Positions 11,331 to 22,606 of a stretch of 64,000 bases of DNA are shown one piece after another. The stretch covers positions 34,942,340-35,006,339 of the forward strand of contig JAFMSR010000015.1 in the NCBI GenBank assembly GCA_022818135.1, read 5' to 3'. This DNA comes from Saxidomus purpurata. Lineage: Eukaryota > Mollusca > Bivalvia > Venerida > Veneridae. The first letter of the stretch is position 1; each line of letters begins with the position of its first letter. The translations under genes were made by a program, and so were the position numbers. A model generated the notes under the pieces. It was not told where the DNA came from, did not search any database, and saw only the letters and a list, made by a program, of their open reading frames with translations.

Positions 11331-11589
11331 TATCGAACGTATTTACTGTCAACATCTTCACCAATGTTTTTGATTTTTGACTTATTTATGCCCTTTTTAA
11401 CGTAGAATTTTGTCACAGTTTTTCCAGACTAAAGTGGAAATACTCTAAATGGCTTTCTTTTGAAACGTCATAGAATAATTATGCAGCATGAAGCGGTCAT
11501 GTTTTTTTAATTCTAAACATATCAATTTTGAAAAGTTACAAAATTATTCATGATCAAATATACAAGGTCATGTATTTCTTTGAAATTAT

Positions 11590-11603
11590 CCCCCCCCCCC
11601 CCC
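11590..11603. repeat. Poly-C run of 14
   Basis: Fourteen C in a row inside the right part of the HINE-like element, followed by GATCCTCCCTCC. Confidence 0.95.
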
Positions 11604-12013
11604 GATCCTCCCTCCAGTTGGCTTGCAGAATCCAGAGTAAGGCTTTGAATGCAATGTACATTTACAAAGGTCTTTGAACAAGTTTCATATCTTTGACCTT
11701 AATTCTTATAGACAATTACACAATACTCCTGTTCTTAGACAAAAACCCCATTTTACCAACAAGCTTTGAATAGTCGAGCGTGCTGTCATGTGACAGCTCT
11801 TGTTATTAAATGTGGTAAAATGAGGCATTTTTCGCATTTTTCGGTTCTTCTTTATTATTTATCATTATACGTTCATTGAACACATAATCTATGTTTTGGG
11901 AAAATAATCTGCTAGATGTAGGGAGTGCCCCTTTAATACATGGCAAAATATGTGAACTTCGCTATTACTAGTTTATCCGAAGTGGATTGTTATTACAAAT
12001 CTTACCATAGGTC

Positions 12014-12040
12014 ACGTACATGTTTTTTATACATGTACGT
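12014..12040. repeat. Perfect 10 bp stem hairpin
   Basis: ACGTACATGT (12014-12023) and ACATGTACGT (12031-12040) are exact complements around a 7-base loop, TTTTTAT. No other feature is attached. Confidence 0.85.
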
Positions 12041-12308
12041 TTGCAATACAACTGTTGAACACCGATAAATTATACCATAAAAACTGATTCAATAAACAGT
12101 GTCACAGTTTCACAAAAGTAAATTACTTTTTGTAATTAATTAAACATAGGTTGTGTATATTTTTATGTAGTTTCAACTTACGAAATGTTCTACATTGTAG
12201 TAGTTCTTGGTAATAAATGAAACTCATATTTATACGCTTGTTTATTTTCAGGACTCCAAAAGTCCAATCAAATTTTCAGAAGTTGCATATTTTAATACTA
12301 CAGTTACC

Positions 12309-12523
12309 TCCTTTGGAAGCTTTTTGGCAGTAGCCAATTTTAAAATATGTTGCAGTTCCGTACAAACATTCAATACTGTATGTAGAGTTGATTATTTGTG
12401 CTAGAATAATTTTCGATTTTTGTTGTTCTTTAAAATAGTATTTATTTATCATTTTACGTTAATTGAACACATAATCTATGTTTTGAAAGTATAGTCTGCT
12501 AGATGTAGTGAGTGCCCCTTTAA
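12309..12523 (+). mobile_element. TTAAAG-type MITE, internally deleted copy
   Basis: Starts in the CTTTGGAAG block and contains AACATTCAATACTGTATG then TAGAGTTG, TTTATCATTTTACGTTAATTG and the terminus GAGTGCCCCTTTAA. It lacks the central section present in the 22234-22606 copy. Confidence 0.8.
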
Positions 12524-12840
12524 CGCATAACAACCGAATGATAACTGAATTATGCACGTTGAAGGTAAAACCGGTAGATTCGTTTGTTTACAACTTTTGA
12601 CACCTCTATCATCATATTTGTACTAAACGTCTGCGGAAAGGTAATTCAAGTATTTCGTAGACTTTAGTGTCGTATTTTGAATGATTACACACCTGTTCAT
12701 TGTAAGGTCGGATTGGTATGTAGTTAAAGTTGTAGGGTATTACCCTTTATGTGCATTTGCAATTTTTTTTTAAAAAAACGCGTACAAATTGACTTGCCTT
12801 TTATAACTTAAAGGCGAATAAGACGTCTGCCAGTTTCTAG

Positions 12841-13080
12841 CAATATTTTGCCAAGCATCAAAAACAGAATAGCACGATGTTGAGGCAAGATGACACGATA
12901 CTAAAACACTATATTAATATTGCGCCTAGGTATCGAGCTACGTGCAAACGCATGACTCCGTATGAATTATTCATAGATTGGACGGACGAAGCAACGATTA
13001 CTGTAACCGACACCGCGCAGAGTGTTACACAAGCTGGCAGAGAAGTCACTATGGGTCAACCAGTAATGCCCGACCACTAG
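12841..13080 (+). CDS. Candidate terminal exon, unknown 79-residue product
   Basis: An open frame follows an acceptor-like CAGTTTCTAG (ending 12840) and runs 79 codons to TAG at 13078-13080. A methionine at 12877 could also start a 67-residue protein. The sequence has clearly higher GC than its flanks and reads RYRATCKRMTPYELFIDW followed by TDEATITVTDTAQSVTQ; it ends MGQPVMPDH. There is no signal peptide, membrane segment or known motif. Composition and acceptor favour a real exon or a recent gene fragment. No upstream exon or polyadenylation signal was found, so a chance frame remains possible. Confidence 0.35.
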   Translation, partial: QYFAKHQKQNSTMLRQDDTILKHYINIAPRYRATCKRMTPYELFIDWTDEATITVTDTAQSVTQAGREVTMGQPVMPDH

Positions 13081-14401
13081 CACGTTAGAGATTAGCTTGA
13101 TAACAAATGCATAGTGCCAATATTTTAACTCTATGTCTCCAAATGATTTTTATTTGTTTGTGAAGCAAACAAATTTACATACCGTTTTCCGAAGCCTACT
13201 CCTTAAGTACCAAATCTGGAAGTAGCTCCGGCACGTCAGTCAGCATATAATCCCAAATTATGATTCTTCATTTGAAACCATATGGCCATTGCAGACATGA
13301 AAGTTGTATTGTTTAAATATATAATGTTACAAAGTCATGCAGCATCAGCTAAATTTTGTAAATATAACGAAGGTAAACTTTTTTCGAAAAAGAACTGCGG
13401 ATGTATTCATTTTACAATGATGCGTAAAAATAAGGGACGATTAACTATAAATATACATCTTATAGAAATAGTTCCGTTTTCTTAGCCCGCCGGTCATTTC
13501 TTAAACCTTGTGCGGAAAGAAAACATGAGTTTCTGTGACAATAAAATGTCTAACCCTGATCGTCATTTTAAAGAATGAAATATTTTGAACAGCCAGGAAT
13601 ATTTACGCGCATGTTTACACATTCTCCCACTTTTTACGATTATATCCATCCATTCATAAATTTTATTCAATGCGCGGCAAGGGACGTAATTATAACTTTC
13701 CTTATTCCTGATATGTTTATTCTGCGGACCTGGCGCGAGCTAGTCTGCGTTCCTACATGTATTGTTCCTACGCGTGGGCACCTTAAGCAGAAAACGTTAA
13801 TGTCGATGTTTAAACGATTTTTTATATTTCATAGGTGGTGATTGTTTTAAGTAGAAGGCAAGTTACCCTATCTCGTTATCTTGAAACGCATCAAATGAGC
13901 TATTTGTTAAAATACATATCAATGACTGCAGTAAAACATTTGAACATCGTTACTTCGAAAACATTTTGTTGAGTACAGTGAAAACCCCTGCTGTCTATGT
14001 GTACCGGGAATAGAAACAGAGACAATTCGATCCAAAATACGATTTATAACTGTTGCATTCTGTTCATATCTTATTACCAACTGGTATAGCCTTCACTAAT
14101 GAAGATTACAGACTGAAATAGCCGTCACAACAAAACAAAGGACATATATTTTGAATACAACAAATCCAGCGTCTTCAGCTCTTTGATTTACCTGTGGGCT
14201 ATTTCATGTCACTCTTAGAAAAATAACGTTACCAACGTTATAAAATGTGTACCTTCTAAGTGGACAAATCTCTTGTAAGATTTATTTCTATTTTTATCAA
14301 CTCGGTATAAAACGTTTTGTAAATATTTTCAAATCATTTCTGATTTTGTACGCATCAAGATTTACTGACATGAATATCACTGTTTTGAAAGATTATATAT
14401 T
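13081..14401. other. No gene seen
   Basis: AT-rich non-coding sequence. It contains a short perfect hairpin, ATTTGTTTG-TGAAG-CAAACAAAT, at 13152-13174. Open frames near 13282 and 13575 have no motif. Confidence 0.45.
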
Positions 14402-14477
14402 TAAAAGGGGCATTCTCTTCATCTAGCCGATAATCATCAAACATAAATAATGTGTTCCATCAACGTAAATGGATAAA
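14402..14477 (-). mobile_element. TTAAAG-type MITE, terminal fragment
   Basis: Reads AAAAGGGGCATTCTCTTCAT, then CTAGCCGATAATC and ATAATGTGTTCCATCAACG, the terminal 75 bp of the MITE family in reverse orientation. The rest of the element is missing. Confidence 0.65.
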
Positions 14478-14699
14478 CAACTTCTGTCAAAAACACTGTG
14501 GAAAATGGACATATATACAGGGGTGTACGGGACTCTGCATTTTATCAATGCATGTGTACGGTAAAGTGTATGAAAACTTAGAATACGGAGATGTATGGAG
14601 TCGTATGTATGTTTCAAGCTATACGGTATTCAGTATAGTTAAAAAGTCTTTCCAACACTATTGCAAATTTCTCCCATATAGGCAAAGAAGGATTTGAGG

Positions 14700-15114
14700 G
14701 TGATATACCTACCAAGTATATCACGCTAGGCGTCCGGAACTATTTTTGACTGCTGAAATTCCCTCCCGCGTAATTTTCACAAAACATCTACGAGTGTCCA
14801 TGCGCTAATACGCTTGGATTGGTATTGTTATGAATGAATTCACGTGATGTAAAACAAATCGTAGTAAAATTGCTACACTTCCGGTATCGCCAGCAATGAA
14901 CAAAATTAAGACGAATAGCGTTTTATTTGAGGAGTAAAACAGAACAGCCAAAAATTCACGAAATGCAAGGAATGCACGGAAAACTACAAGTTTCAAGACA
15001 GCGACTTTATGAAAGCGCAGCAAATAGTACCCCATGGAACATTTTTTGTTTAAATTAACGTGTAAGAATGGAATTAGATTTTATTTTTGAGTGATATACC
15101 GGGTATTATATCAC
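14700..15114. mobile_element. Possible small element bounded by two interrupted palindromes
   Basis: GTGATATAC-CTACCAA-GTATATCAC (14700-14724, perfect 9 bp arms) and GTGATATA-CCGGGTAT-TATATCAC (15091-15114, perfect 8 bp arms) lie about 390 bp apart. They are related to each other both directly and inverted. The intervening DNA is slightly less AT-rich and has an open minus-strand frame without motifs. This could be a non-autonomous transposon with palindromic ends, or two separate insertions of the palindrome. Confidence 0.45.
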
Positions 15115-15130
15115 TGTGTGTCGTGTAGAT

Positions 15131-15209
<79 letters not shown>

Positions 15210-15342
15210 GGCGGGATGGAGGGAGAGATGGGGGATGTGGAATTAATGTATCTTGCCTTTGGACACATTCTCCATGGCTTTGGTGAGGATCGAAGAGGGG
15301 TTCCTGCGATCATGAGGTGAACGTACTACCATTATGCCAACG
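15131..15342 (-). mobile_element. Decayed SINE family 1 copy containing an expanded (GA)n tract
   Basis: 15131-15206 is almost pure GA with one AAA interruption. It is followed by sequence matching SINE family 1 from the same point: GGAATTAATGTATCTTGCCT, GACACATTCTCCATGG, ATCATGAGGTGAACG, CTACCATTATGCC. Intact copies have GAGAGAGAGG at exactly this place (see 28147-28368). The tail to the left of the GA tract is lost. Confidence 0.75.
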
Positions 15343-16500
15343 TATCAAACTGGACATAACTAAATTTCTTTCGTTTGATAGTATGATGGTAAGTTCTCGT
15401 ACGCTTATTTCGTTTGTCTGACTTAAAACAACCAACATTAATTAAATCGCGGTGAAATGTTCGCTTAATTTGATCACAACTGTCTTGTGTCTTAGTTATC
15501 CTTTTTCAAATCATGTTAAGTCTTATGAAATCGAAAGCCATAATTATCCAACTAGACTTCTAGAATTGAAAATACTTAAGTTTGCCTTATTTCTAACACT
15601 TTATAGAAATTGTAGAAGTGAACCTTGATGAAAATATAGTTGGCTACCGACAACGTTAAAACACTAAATAAGTCGGAAGCGACATTTGAAACTTGTTTTT
15701 TGAAGTGTCCAAAGGTTAGATTATATATAATACAGCAAATCTGGAAGAAAATGCTTGATACATGCAGTGAAAAAGAGTATGTTTTATGCAGGTATAAGAA
15801 TACTGCTTACGTTTGCACACATTTACAGGTAGTCAGATTGATACAGAAGAGATCCATATCACTTTATAAAGGTCAGTTCGTCGAGGACTTAAATAGTTTT
15901 GCAACCTCATGAGAAACCGATAGTATATACGGAATGGTCTTTCGGCCTTGACAAACAAAGGAAAATGCTAGTATATTTTTCTATTGCTTTTCTACATTAA
16001 ATTTGTAACCAACAATGTGTAGATAAATGTACTCTAGGCTTTGTCACTCGTGAAAATATAGATGATCACTTTTTGAAATATATCTCAATCTTTGTCATTT
16101 TGTACTTACATTTGGGTATTGCTTCAAGGGAAGTTTCAAACTGAGCTAGTCAAAAAAGAATGTAGAATAAGTGAAATACACTTACGTGTTTACATTAAAG
16201 CAATATAAAGATTTTTAATACATCTGTTTCATGGATGGTTTTAGTTGTTTGTTTCTGCATCACACCAATAACTTGCACGTCAATCTGAATTACAACTGTG
16301 CTAAGGAGATACAGTACAACCTTAACTTGAACTGCATGTTAATCAATTCCGTGCATTTTGGGAATTATTATGGTACATGTTATTGAGATATAAAAGAAAC
16401 ATTTTCGTTACGAAATTAAAGTACTGAATAGTTGCTACTTTATGTTTGATGTGCACTGGTATATAATTACTATGTCTATACTGCTAAGTAGCCAAACACA
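15343..16500. other. No gene seen
   Basis: AT-rich. An open frame at about 15640-15912 has neither splice sites nor motifs that I can support. Confidence 0.4.
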
Positions 16501-16525
16501 TGTATTTGTCGAGTTTCCTAATAAA

Positions 16526-16527
<2 letters not shown>

Positions 16528-16556
<29 letters not shown>

Positions 16557-16557
16557 G
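16528..16557. repeat. (TTG)10 microsatellite after AATAAA
   Basis: Ten TTG copies directly after CCTAATAAATG, the same configuration as at 9267-9296. Probably the 3' tail of a retroposon whose body is no longer recognisable. Confidence 0.9.
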
Positions 16558-16975
16558 AGATATGATTGTAGTTTCTCTCGACTTATAATGTCACACAACT
16601 TTATAAGCTACATGTGAATCTTGGTTTACTTGTTCAAATAATCAGCATATAATTTTGACTAAAAAATTGAGATATATTCCTTCTTTCTTGTTTTCGTACA
16701 GGTTGGTTAAAATAATAACATGAAACTAGCCTTTTAAGCAAGACAATAATACTTTGTGAATATGTCATAATATAACAATAAATAAAACTAATGTGATAAT
16801 CAATAACTTTTAATTAAGTAATTAAGTGATCTATGGTAGAGTTTACATAAAACAGGGTACTTTGCATGTCGCCGTTGTTAATAACAAAGAATATGGAAGT
16901 ACATTACAACAAAGCTAATACTCAAGCTAGCTACATTTCTACAATTTGTATATACATGTATATCTAGTCACAATA

Positions 16976-17138
16976 GTTTATACTTATTTATTTATGTTCG
17001 ATTGCGAAACAAGTTCTTACAGCTTATATTAATCGCTCTCGAGACTCATTCCAGATGGAATCAACCTCGAAGAGAGAGAGGCAATGTGGAATTATTTGTG
17101 TCTTGCCTAAGGACACTACCGATATGGCTATGGTAGGG
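16976..17138 (-). mobile_element. SINE family 1, 5'-truncated, with 14 bp target-site duplication
   Basis: Flanked by perfect copies of ATCTAGTCACAATA at 16962-16975 and 17139-17152. The body contains CGATTGCGAAACAAGTTC, CTCGAGACTCATTCCAG and GTCTTGCCTAAGGACACTAC. It ends at GGTAGGG, so the tRNA-like head (A and B boxes) was never copied. Truncation at the 5' end with a long duplication is the normal outcome of LINE-driven retrotransposition. Confidence 0.95.
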
Positions 17139-17152
17139 ATCTAGTCACAATA

Positions 17153-18278
17153 AAAATATTACATCAACATTAATTCTGGTAAAACATCCTCATGTATTTT
17201 GTCAAATTTCAGAGTTTGTAGAATTTTCGTAGTAATTCGGTGACAAGGTTCATGAATCGAATAATGTCCATAAGATGCTTTACGAAGACAATCCACGGTA
17301 TAAAAGTGATAAAAAGTGGAAAAAATAGTTCATGAAATGTAAATATTAGTCCCTCTGGAATATATATGACAATGATCAAATACACGTACCATTGTAAATG
17401 AGCACTGGGTACATTAACACATAAAATTCATACAAACACATCAACTTCACACCATTAATATGCATTCTGGGAAATCTTTTTGTAAAACTCTATTATTCAC
17501 ACTCACACTTACAGTATATGAATTTTTGAGACATACACTCTCATGACTTATTTGCATGTAAAACCTTGCTTCCATGAAAAACAATATACAAAATGAAAAT
17601 TAATTGTACACGAGGGTATTCTTAACAGTTGTGTGGCATATATATATATATATATATATTAAAAGAGACGTCCTATGTCGCTTATATCACCCAGAAAAGT
17701 TTTGTGGGAAGAAAATGCCAAAGTACGTAAATGTATGAAAAGATATTAAAATGAATAACAAAAATATCTTCAAAATTGTCACATTGGTTTATAATAAAGA
17801 ATGATGCTCAAAACGTAGTGGATGCTTTAAAACATAATTATAAGCAATAAGTTTTACCAAGTTACTTCAGTTATTGACAAATACAAATTACGATACACGT
17901 AACCGAAAGGGTGGATTTTTTATTTTTGACTAGGATAGTTAAAAAGATTTTTACAGATTTCCTCTATATTCAAAGTGAATGAAACTGTTATACAGATTGT
18001 TTTTTGGGGGTTATAACTATGGCAATGTTTATTATTCTTGGAGTATAAATCATCGACTAATGTTATATTTAAAATTTGATGGTCACTTTGAACGGTAATA
18101 TCACTTTAAACGGATAAATATATCCAAAACAATGTTCTGATATTACAAAATAGAATAAAAGATACATGACACTATATAGGTTTTTGCGATGTATCCACGT
18201 AAACTAATTTTAGACAATAATTCCCTAACATCATTATCAAAAATAGACAGGAAAGAGAAAATCGCGACATCTAATTGT
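17153..18278. other. No gene; (TA)n at 17638-17660
   Basis: AT-rich sequence with a TA dinucleotide run of about 11 copies. Nothing coding was recognised. Confidence 0.5.
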
Positions 18279-18288
18279 AGGCTTCTCC

Positions 18289-18516
18289 AAAGTTTATACT
18301 TATTTATTTTCGATTGCGAAACAAGTTCTTACATGTTATATTAATCGTTCTCGAGACTCATTCCAGATGGAATCGGCCTCGAAGAGAGAGAGGCAATGAG
18401 AATTAATTGTGTCTTGCCTAAGGACACTACCGACATGGCGATGGCAGGGAGATCGAACACGGAGCCCTTCAATCCTGAGGCGAACACGCTACCACAGCAC
18501 CACGGCGGCTCAACAA
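18289..18516 (-). mobile_element. SINE family 1, near full length, 10 bp target-site duplication
   Basis: Flanked by AGGCTTCTCC at 18279-18288 and 18517-18526. Read on the minus strand it has a tRNA-like head with degenerate A and B boxes, a body containing the GAGAGAGAG tract, and a tail ending in AATAAATAAGTATAAAC. The B box region has GTTCGATC rather than GGTTCGATCCC, so promoter strength is doubtful. Confidence 0.95.
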
Positions 18517-18526
18517 AGGCTTCTCC

Positions 18527-19239
18527 TAAAACTGATTTCAAAATTAGATAATAAAACACCACAACAACAAAGCAAGATGGACAGATACTGTAAAAGTGTT
18601 TTGATTATGTTTTAGAGGCGGATCCCAACTGGAGCAACGAAATGTGCCTAGAGGTAACCTAGCTGAAGCAAATAAAACATTCAAAACAAATCTTTCTAAT
18701 AGCAAACTTACCGTGAAATAGAAAATAGTGTCTTGTTGAATGTTTTTTTATTTTCTTTCCTTCACTTGAAAAAGTATTTCATATGAACTTGCTAATGATG
18801 CAAGTGATTTTTGTCTCGTAAAATAAGATTACGTTAATAATTTGGCGCATAGAAATCTAACAAACTCATTAAAGTGCATATAGCAGTGCTGTAATTTTCA
18901 TCATAAGTTAGTTTTAGCTGATAGTAATAAGTCTGTATCATGTAAAGTTTTTTGCAATTTTCGAAAAAGTGCAAGCAGTACAACCTTTTGCTATATTTGC
19001 CATTTTGCTATTAGCACAATCTTATGTCTTGCATGCAGTTCAATCGTACATTTTAATTGTATCGAGGGCATGTGTTGATGTAGGTAGAAACAATTATATT
19101 TTAATACCAACAAGCTAAAACCAATAGTTTAAATAATTACTTTATACTTTTTTATTAATAAAATTATGCATATAATAAAATCTATAGTTTAAAATTGATA
19201 AAAGGTGTTTTGTGATACGAGAATACGCCATATGCTTAG
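18527..19239. other. No gene seen
   Basis: AT-rich non-coding sequence between a SINE and an exon candidate. Confidence 0.4.
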
Positions 19240-19437
19240 AATCATTTGATTGATTCGGTTTCTACAAGTCATAATCTGTCACAAGAAAGCAAGGACACTT
19301 TGTCTCAAGTGTTTTTGAAAGTCAAAAGTAGTCAGAATGCTCTTCGAGAATCAAATCGTATATTTGAAAGATTTGAATCACAAATCAATTTTATCCGCAA
19401 GAACTATATCCTTTATGAAACAAGGAAATTTCCATTT
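19240..19437 (+). CDS. Candidate internal exon, helical/coiled-coil-like
   Basis: An open stretch of 66 codons lies exactly between a possible acceptor (ATGCTTAG, ending 19239) and a donor (GTAAGA at 19438), phase 0 at both ends. The translation is rich in Q, S, K, E and L: SQESKDTLSQVFLKVKSSQ, then NALRESNRIFERFESQ, consistent with an amphipathic helix or coiled coil. The acceptor lacks a good pyrimidine tract. No neighbouring exon was identified, so it may belong to a gene with long introns, or be a relic. Confidence 0.35.
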
Positions 19438-20860
19438 GTAAGATATAATATCTCACCATGTCTAACACAGAATAAGCTGTTTTCAAACCTGGGGAAATGG
19501 CAACTGGATAATGTATCAACATTGATTTGTTTTGCGATTTTGTAGACAGACGAACTTATTAAATAACCACAGGGATAGTGCGACTTTTTTAGGAACACAC
19601 AGACCCAATGTCATTATTATTACGTTGGAAAGAACGTACGATTTATATATCAGTTTCTATGTCTGTTCTCAAACATCTTTGTGGTTCATGCCTCTTTCTT
19701 GACTACCCTGCAGTATGTCAACTTTTATTTTACTTTATTTAGATGATAAAATTCTTTCTGTATTGACCTCCAAATTAATACAGGTCATTTGTTAATCATA
19801 ATAACCTCTATATCAAGTTAGGGCGTTCTTGGTGAACCTATAGAACGATTGACACAGACCGACGTTTGTAAAGCAATTGTCGCTGCTTCTTCCAAGACAG
19901 CATAATTTTTAGTCCCTAACAAATATTAAAGAGAGTAAGAGACATGTTAGCTTCTGTCGCCGTCGTTACATATCCTTCACAACTTGTAAATCTTGCAATA
20001 TTTGTCTGAAGAGAAATGCAGACGTGTAATTTTCTTGGCTGAAAGCTAACGTGACTATCAAATTGACAAAATAAATATATTAAAGAACACAAATTGGATG
20101 GGATGGTGATTATGTCTTATTCGTAATAAACAGACTTGCTTAAATAACTTAGTGTTACAACATTAAAAGATCGTCTTGAAATAATTACACGCAGAATGAA
20201 TTAAATGATCCTCTTGAAACGTTATGTAATTTCATCACTTTCTACTTGCAATTATACATAATGATCTTAACGACAATCATTACAAATATTGAATGTATCA
20301 TACTTTTATTATCAAAATATGTCAGTTGACAGAACTGTTGTCTAACAAATGCATTTCTGTATTTCATGTTATAGCATATAGTTAAAAGTGATTATATATG
20401 GTTTCCTGCTGACTGGCTAATGCTGCAATCACTACGGTTGATGTTTTATATCCACCAGTTATAAGTACATATTCTGTAAATCTTCCGGACGGCCTAAAAA
20501 AGAGGTACATGCGTGTATGGCATCTTTATCACATGTTTTATCCCTAGCACGGTTTAAATGACCTGCACATATAAGTATCAGAATTAGTACTCAGTGTTTT
20601 CCAGATATTGTCCTTCTTATTTTCTACCATTGTTTTGTTGCCCTGATAAAAAAAGTCAGTAAATTAATTTGCATTTGCACCGCTGACTGCACCGCGTGAG
20701 AAAGAAAAATCAACGAAGTGTCAGAAACCAGCCACTGTACATGCCTAGTGCGATTTCTATAAATATTCATGTGGCCTCTACAGGTTTATGAATTCACAGT
20801 TCTGACCTTACGTGAACGCTATGGGACCAAATAGGGCCATAGTGTCAAACTTGTCTATTT
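19438..20860. other. No gene seen
   Basis: AT-rich sequence; no motifs. Confidence 0.4.
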
Positions 20861-20864
20861 ACAC

Positions 20865-22090
20865 AATACGACTTGTAGATTTTAAGCAAAGCTTCTCTGC
20901 ATGTTTTTTGCAGATTTGGAACTTTTCACTAATAGCTGTTGACTGTGTATGTGCTTGATGTGTTACAACAAAGAGGTGTTCTCCTGGAATATTTAGACGA
21001 TGATAGTTTGATTAATCTTGCCTGATAATTAGCTAGATACAGTGTAGAGATGTGTAAGCTTATTTGTGTATTAAATTGAATTATGTCAAGTATGCATTTA
21101 TCATACTTGAGTACAAAAAATTATAGTATTATAGGAGTTTTTGTAGAATTAAGTAAAAGCTATTATACTCTGAGTCATGCCCGGTGTGCTTGTGGTCGTA
21201 CGGGTACATTAGTTGTTAGTTAAAAACTTAGGTGCAAAGTCGAGTATGTTCAGCAGGCGCATGCTATCACACAAACTCTTTTTCTTTTTTTTTTGCATTA
21301 AATTTTCTCAAATATGTCTTAATCACATTGCTACAGACCAGGCAATAACTTTTAACACTCACGGTTTTATGGCCATGGAAAAACATAATTGCATTTTCTT
21401 CAAAAGAAAACTATAAATCAAATCCTCAAAATCTACAATATTTACTTCCTTTGGAATGAATCGTTAGCCATTCTAATAAGGAAATTTCCTTTAGATAAAG
21501 AGCAAAAAATCATATAAACGATTATAACATAATTAGATTTATTAACGTTATTTAATCCATCATGCCGAGGAACATGTGGTTGCCACTTACAAATTTTCTT
21601 GGTATTTACTTCATTATCACATAATTAGGATAATGTTTATAGGTTTTGCCAACAAAATGGCAGCTAACTGAAGCAAAGGGAGTTAATTGTTGGCTTTAAT
21701 GTGAACTATCTACATAAATATCTTTTGCAGGAGGAAAGACAAAACAACAAAGAGAAAGAATCCAGCTATTGTAACAGAGAAACGAACTAAGACTAATAAA
21801 CATGTGGTCTCTGTAGAAGTGTGCATTCACATTCCTAGCATCAGTTGGAGGATGTAAGGACAAATTGTTGTACTTGTTGACTGCGATTCGTTTATAATCA
21901 CAGCTTTCTAGTAGTTTTTAAGCAAATATTATTTGCTTCTCTTGCACATTTGCCACAATAATCTACTAGTACTGTAGGAGGTCTGCTCGTAAAGAATGTG
22001 ATACAACAGCGAAGGCTTCTCCTGAAATAACTGGATGATGACAGTTTAATTCTTGCTGGATAATTAGCTAGATAAAGTACTCTAAGTTTT
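20865..22090. repeat. Local duplication: ~195 bp blocks about 1 kb apart
   Basis: 20865-21060 and 21905-22090 share TTTTAAGCAAA, TGTG-TACAACA, TTCTCCTG, GATGA-AGTTT and GATAATTAGCTAGATA in the same order and orientation. Identity is roughly three quarters by eye. The segment between is single copy and non-coding. Confidence 0.7.
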
Positions 22091-22113
22091 CATTTGTTAT
22101 GTATTCATATTTA

Positions 22114-22155
22114 CCTCCCCTTCCCCCCACCCGCCCCCCGCCCCCCCTCGCCCGC
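22114..22155. repeat. C-rich tract, minus-strand G-quadruplex candidate
   Basis: A run of C blocks (CCCC, CCCCCC, CCC, CCCCCC, CCCCCCC, CCC) separated by one to three bases. On the minus strand these are more than four G-runs in 42 bp. Confidence 0.85.
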
Positions 22156-22233
22156 AGCATCACGCCTTCGGTGTTGCGGCCACACGTGTACAACATTCTG
22201 TATCACTTCTAAAGTATCTTACAATTGTTTGCT

Positions 22234-22606
22234 TTAAAGAGGCACTCCATATATCTAGCAGATTATATTCTTGAGACATAGGTTGTTTGTTCAATGAAAG
22301 TAAAATGATAAATAAATACAATTTCAAAGAAGAACTTATGGCGAAAAATGCCTCATTTTACCACAATTAATCAATATAGAGGCTTTCTGTAATAAATCGC
22401 ATCCACCCATTAATTGTACAGCAACAACTCTACATAGATCATTGAATGTTTGACAGAAGTGCAGTATATTTTTAACCGCTGATTTTATCAATAATGACTG
22501 GGAATGCATAGCTGAAACTTTTAGGTTAAGTTATAATACTTCCAAAGATTCTATTATTTAAGTTTTGGAGGTAATTAAGTGTGACACATAGTGTATGTCC
22601 CTTTAA
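22234..22606 (-). mobile_element. TTAAAG-type MITE, the most complete copy
   Basis: A 373 bp element with ends TTAAAGAGGCACTCC (22234) and, read inward from 22606, TTAAAGGGACATACAC; the inverted repeat is about 11 bp with two mismatches. It contains no open frame of note. This copy defines the family found at 10082, 12309, 14402, 30705 and 59330. The family resembles short TTAA-ended MITEs, but superfamily assignment is uncertain. Confidence 0.85.

Larger units (their letters stand above)
10251..11806 (+). mobile_element. Non-autonomous Helentron-type element (HINE / pearl-like)
   Basis: Inserted in a T-rich site of the host MITE. Subterminal inverted repeats are GCTCGACTATTCGAAG at 10258-10273 and CTTTGAATAGTCGAGC at 11764-11779 (one mismatch). 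After the left one comes a GGCGTC microsatellite (about 10302-10323), then an array of ~164 bp repeats. After the right one comes a perfect 7 bp stem hairpin, GCTGTCA-TG-TGACAGC (11782-11797), close to the end. Subterminal repeats, internal tandem repeats, a 3' hairpin and a T-rich insertion site are together the layout described for Helentron-associated elements and for the pearl family of bivalves. There is no coding capacity: no Rep/helicase is present. Confidence 0.8.
10082..11935 (+). mobile_element. TTAAAG-type MITE copy, split by a larger element
   Basis: Left part about 10082-10250 and right part 11807-11935 together match the complete copy at 22234-22606 (opposite strand). Shared landmarks are TTTCAGCTATGCATTCCCAG, CTATGTAGAGTTGTTG, AATTAATGGGTGGATG, TGTGGTAAAATGAGGCATTT, CATAATCTATGTTTTG and the right terminus GAGTGCCCCTTTAA. 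The left terminus is replaced by the CCGG-rich segment at 10010-10075. The HINE/pearl-like element sits inside, so that element arrived later. Confidence 0.85.

Noticed and set aside
15074..15320. Open frames encoding poly-Leu-Ser or poly-Arg-Glu
   Set aside because: They are translations of the GA microsatellite, not genes.
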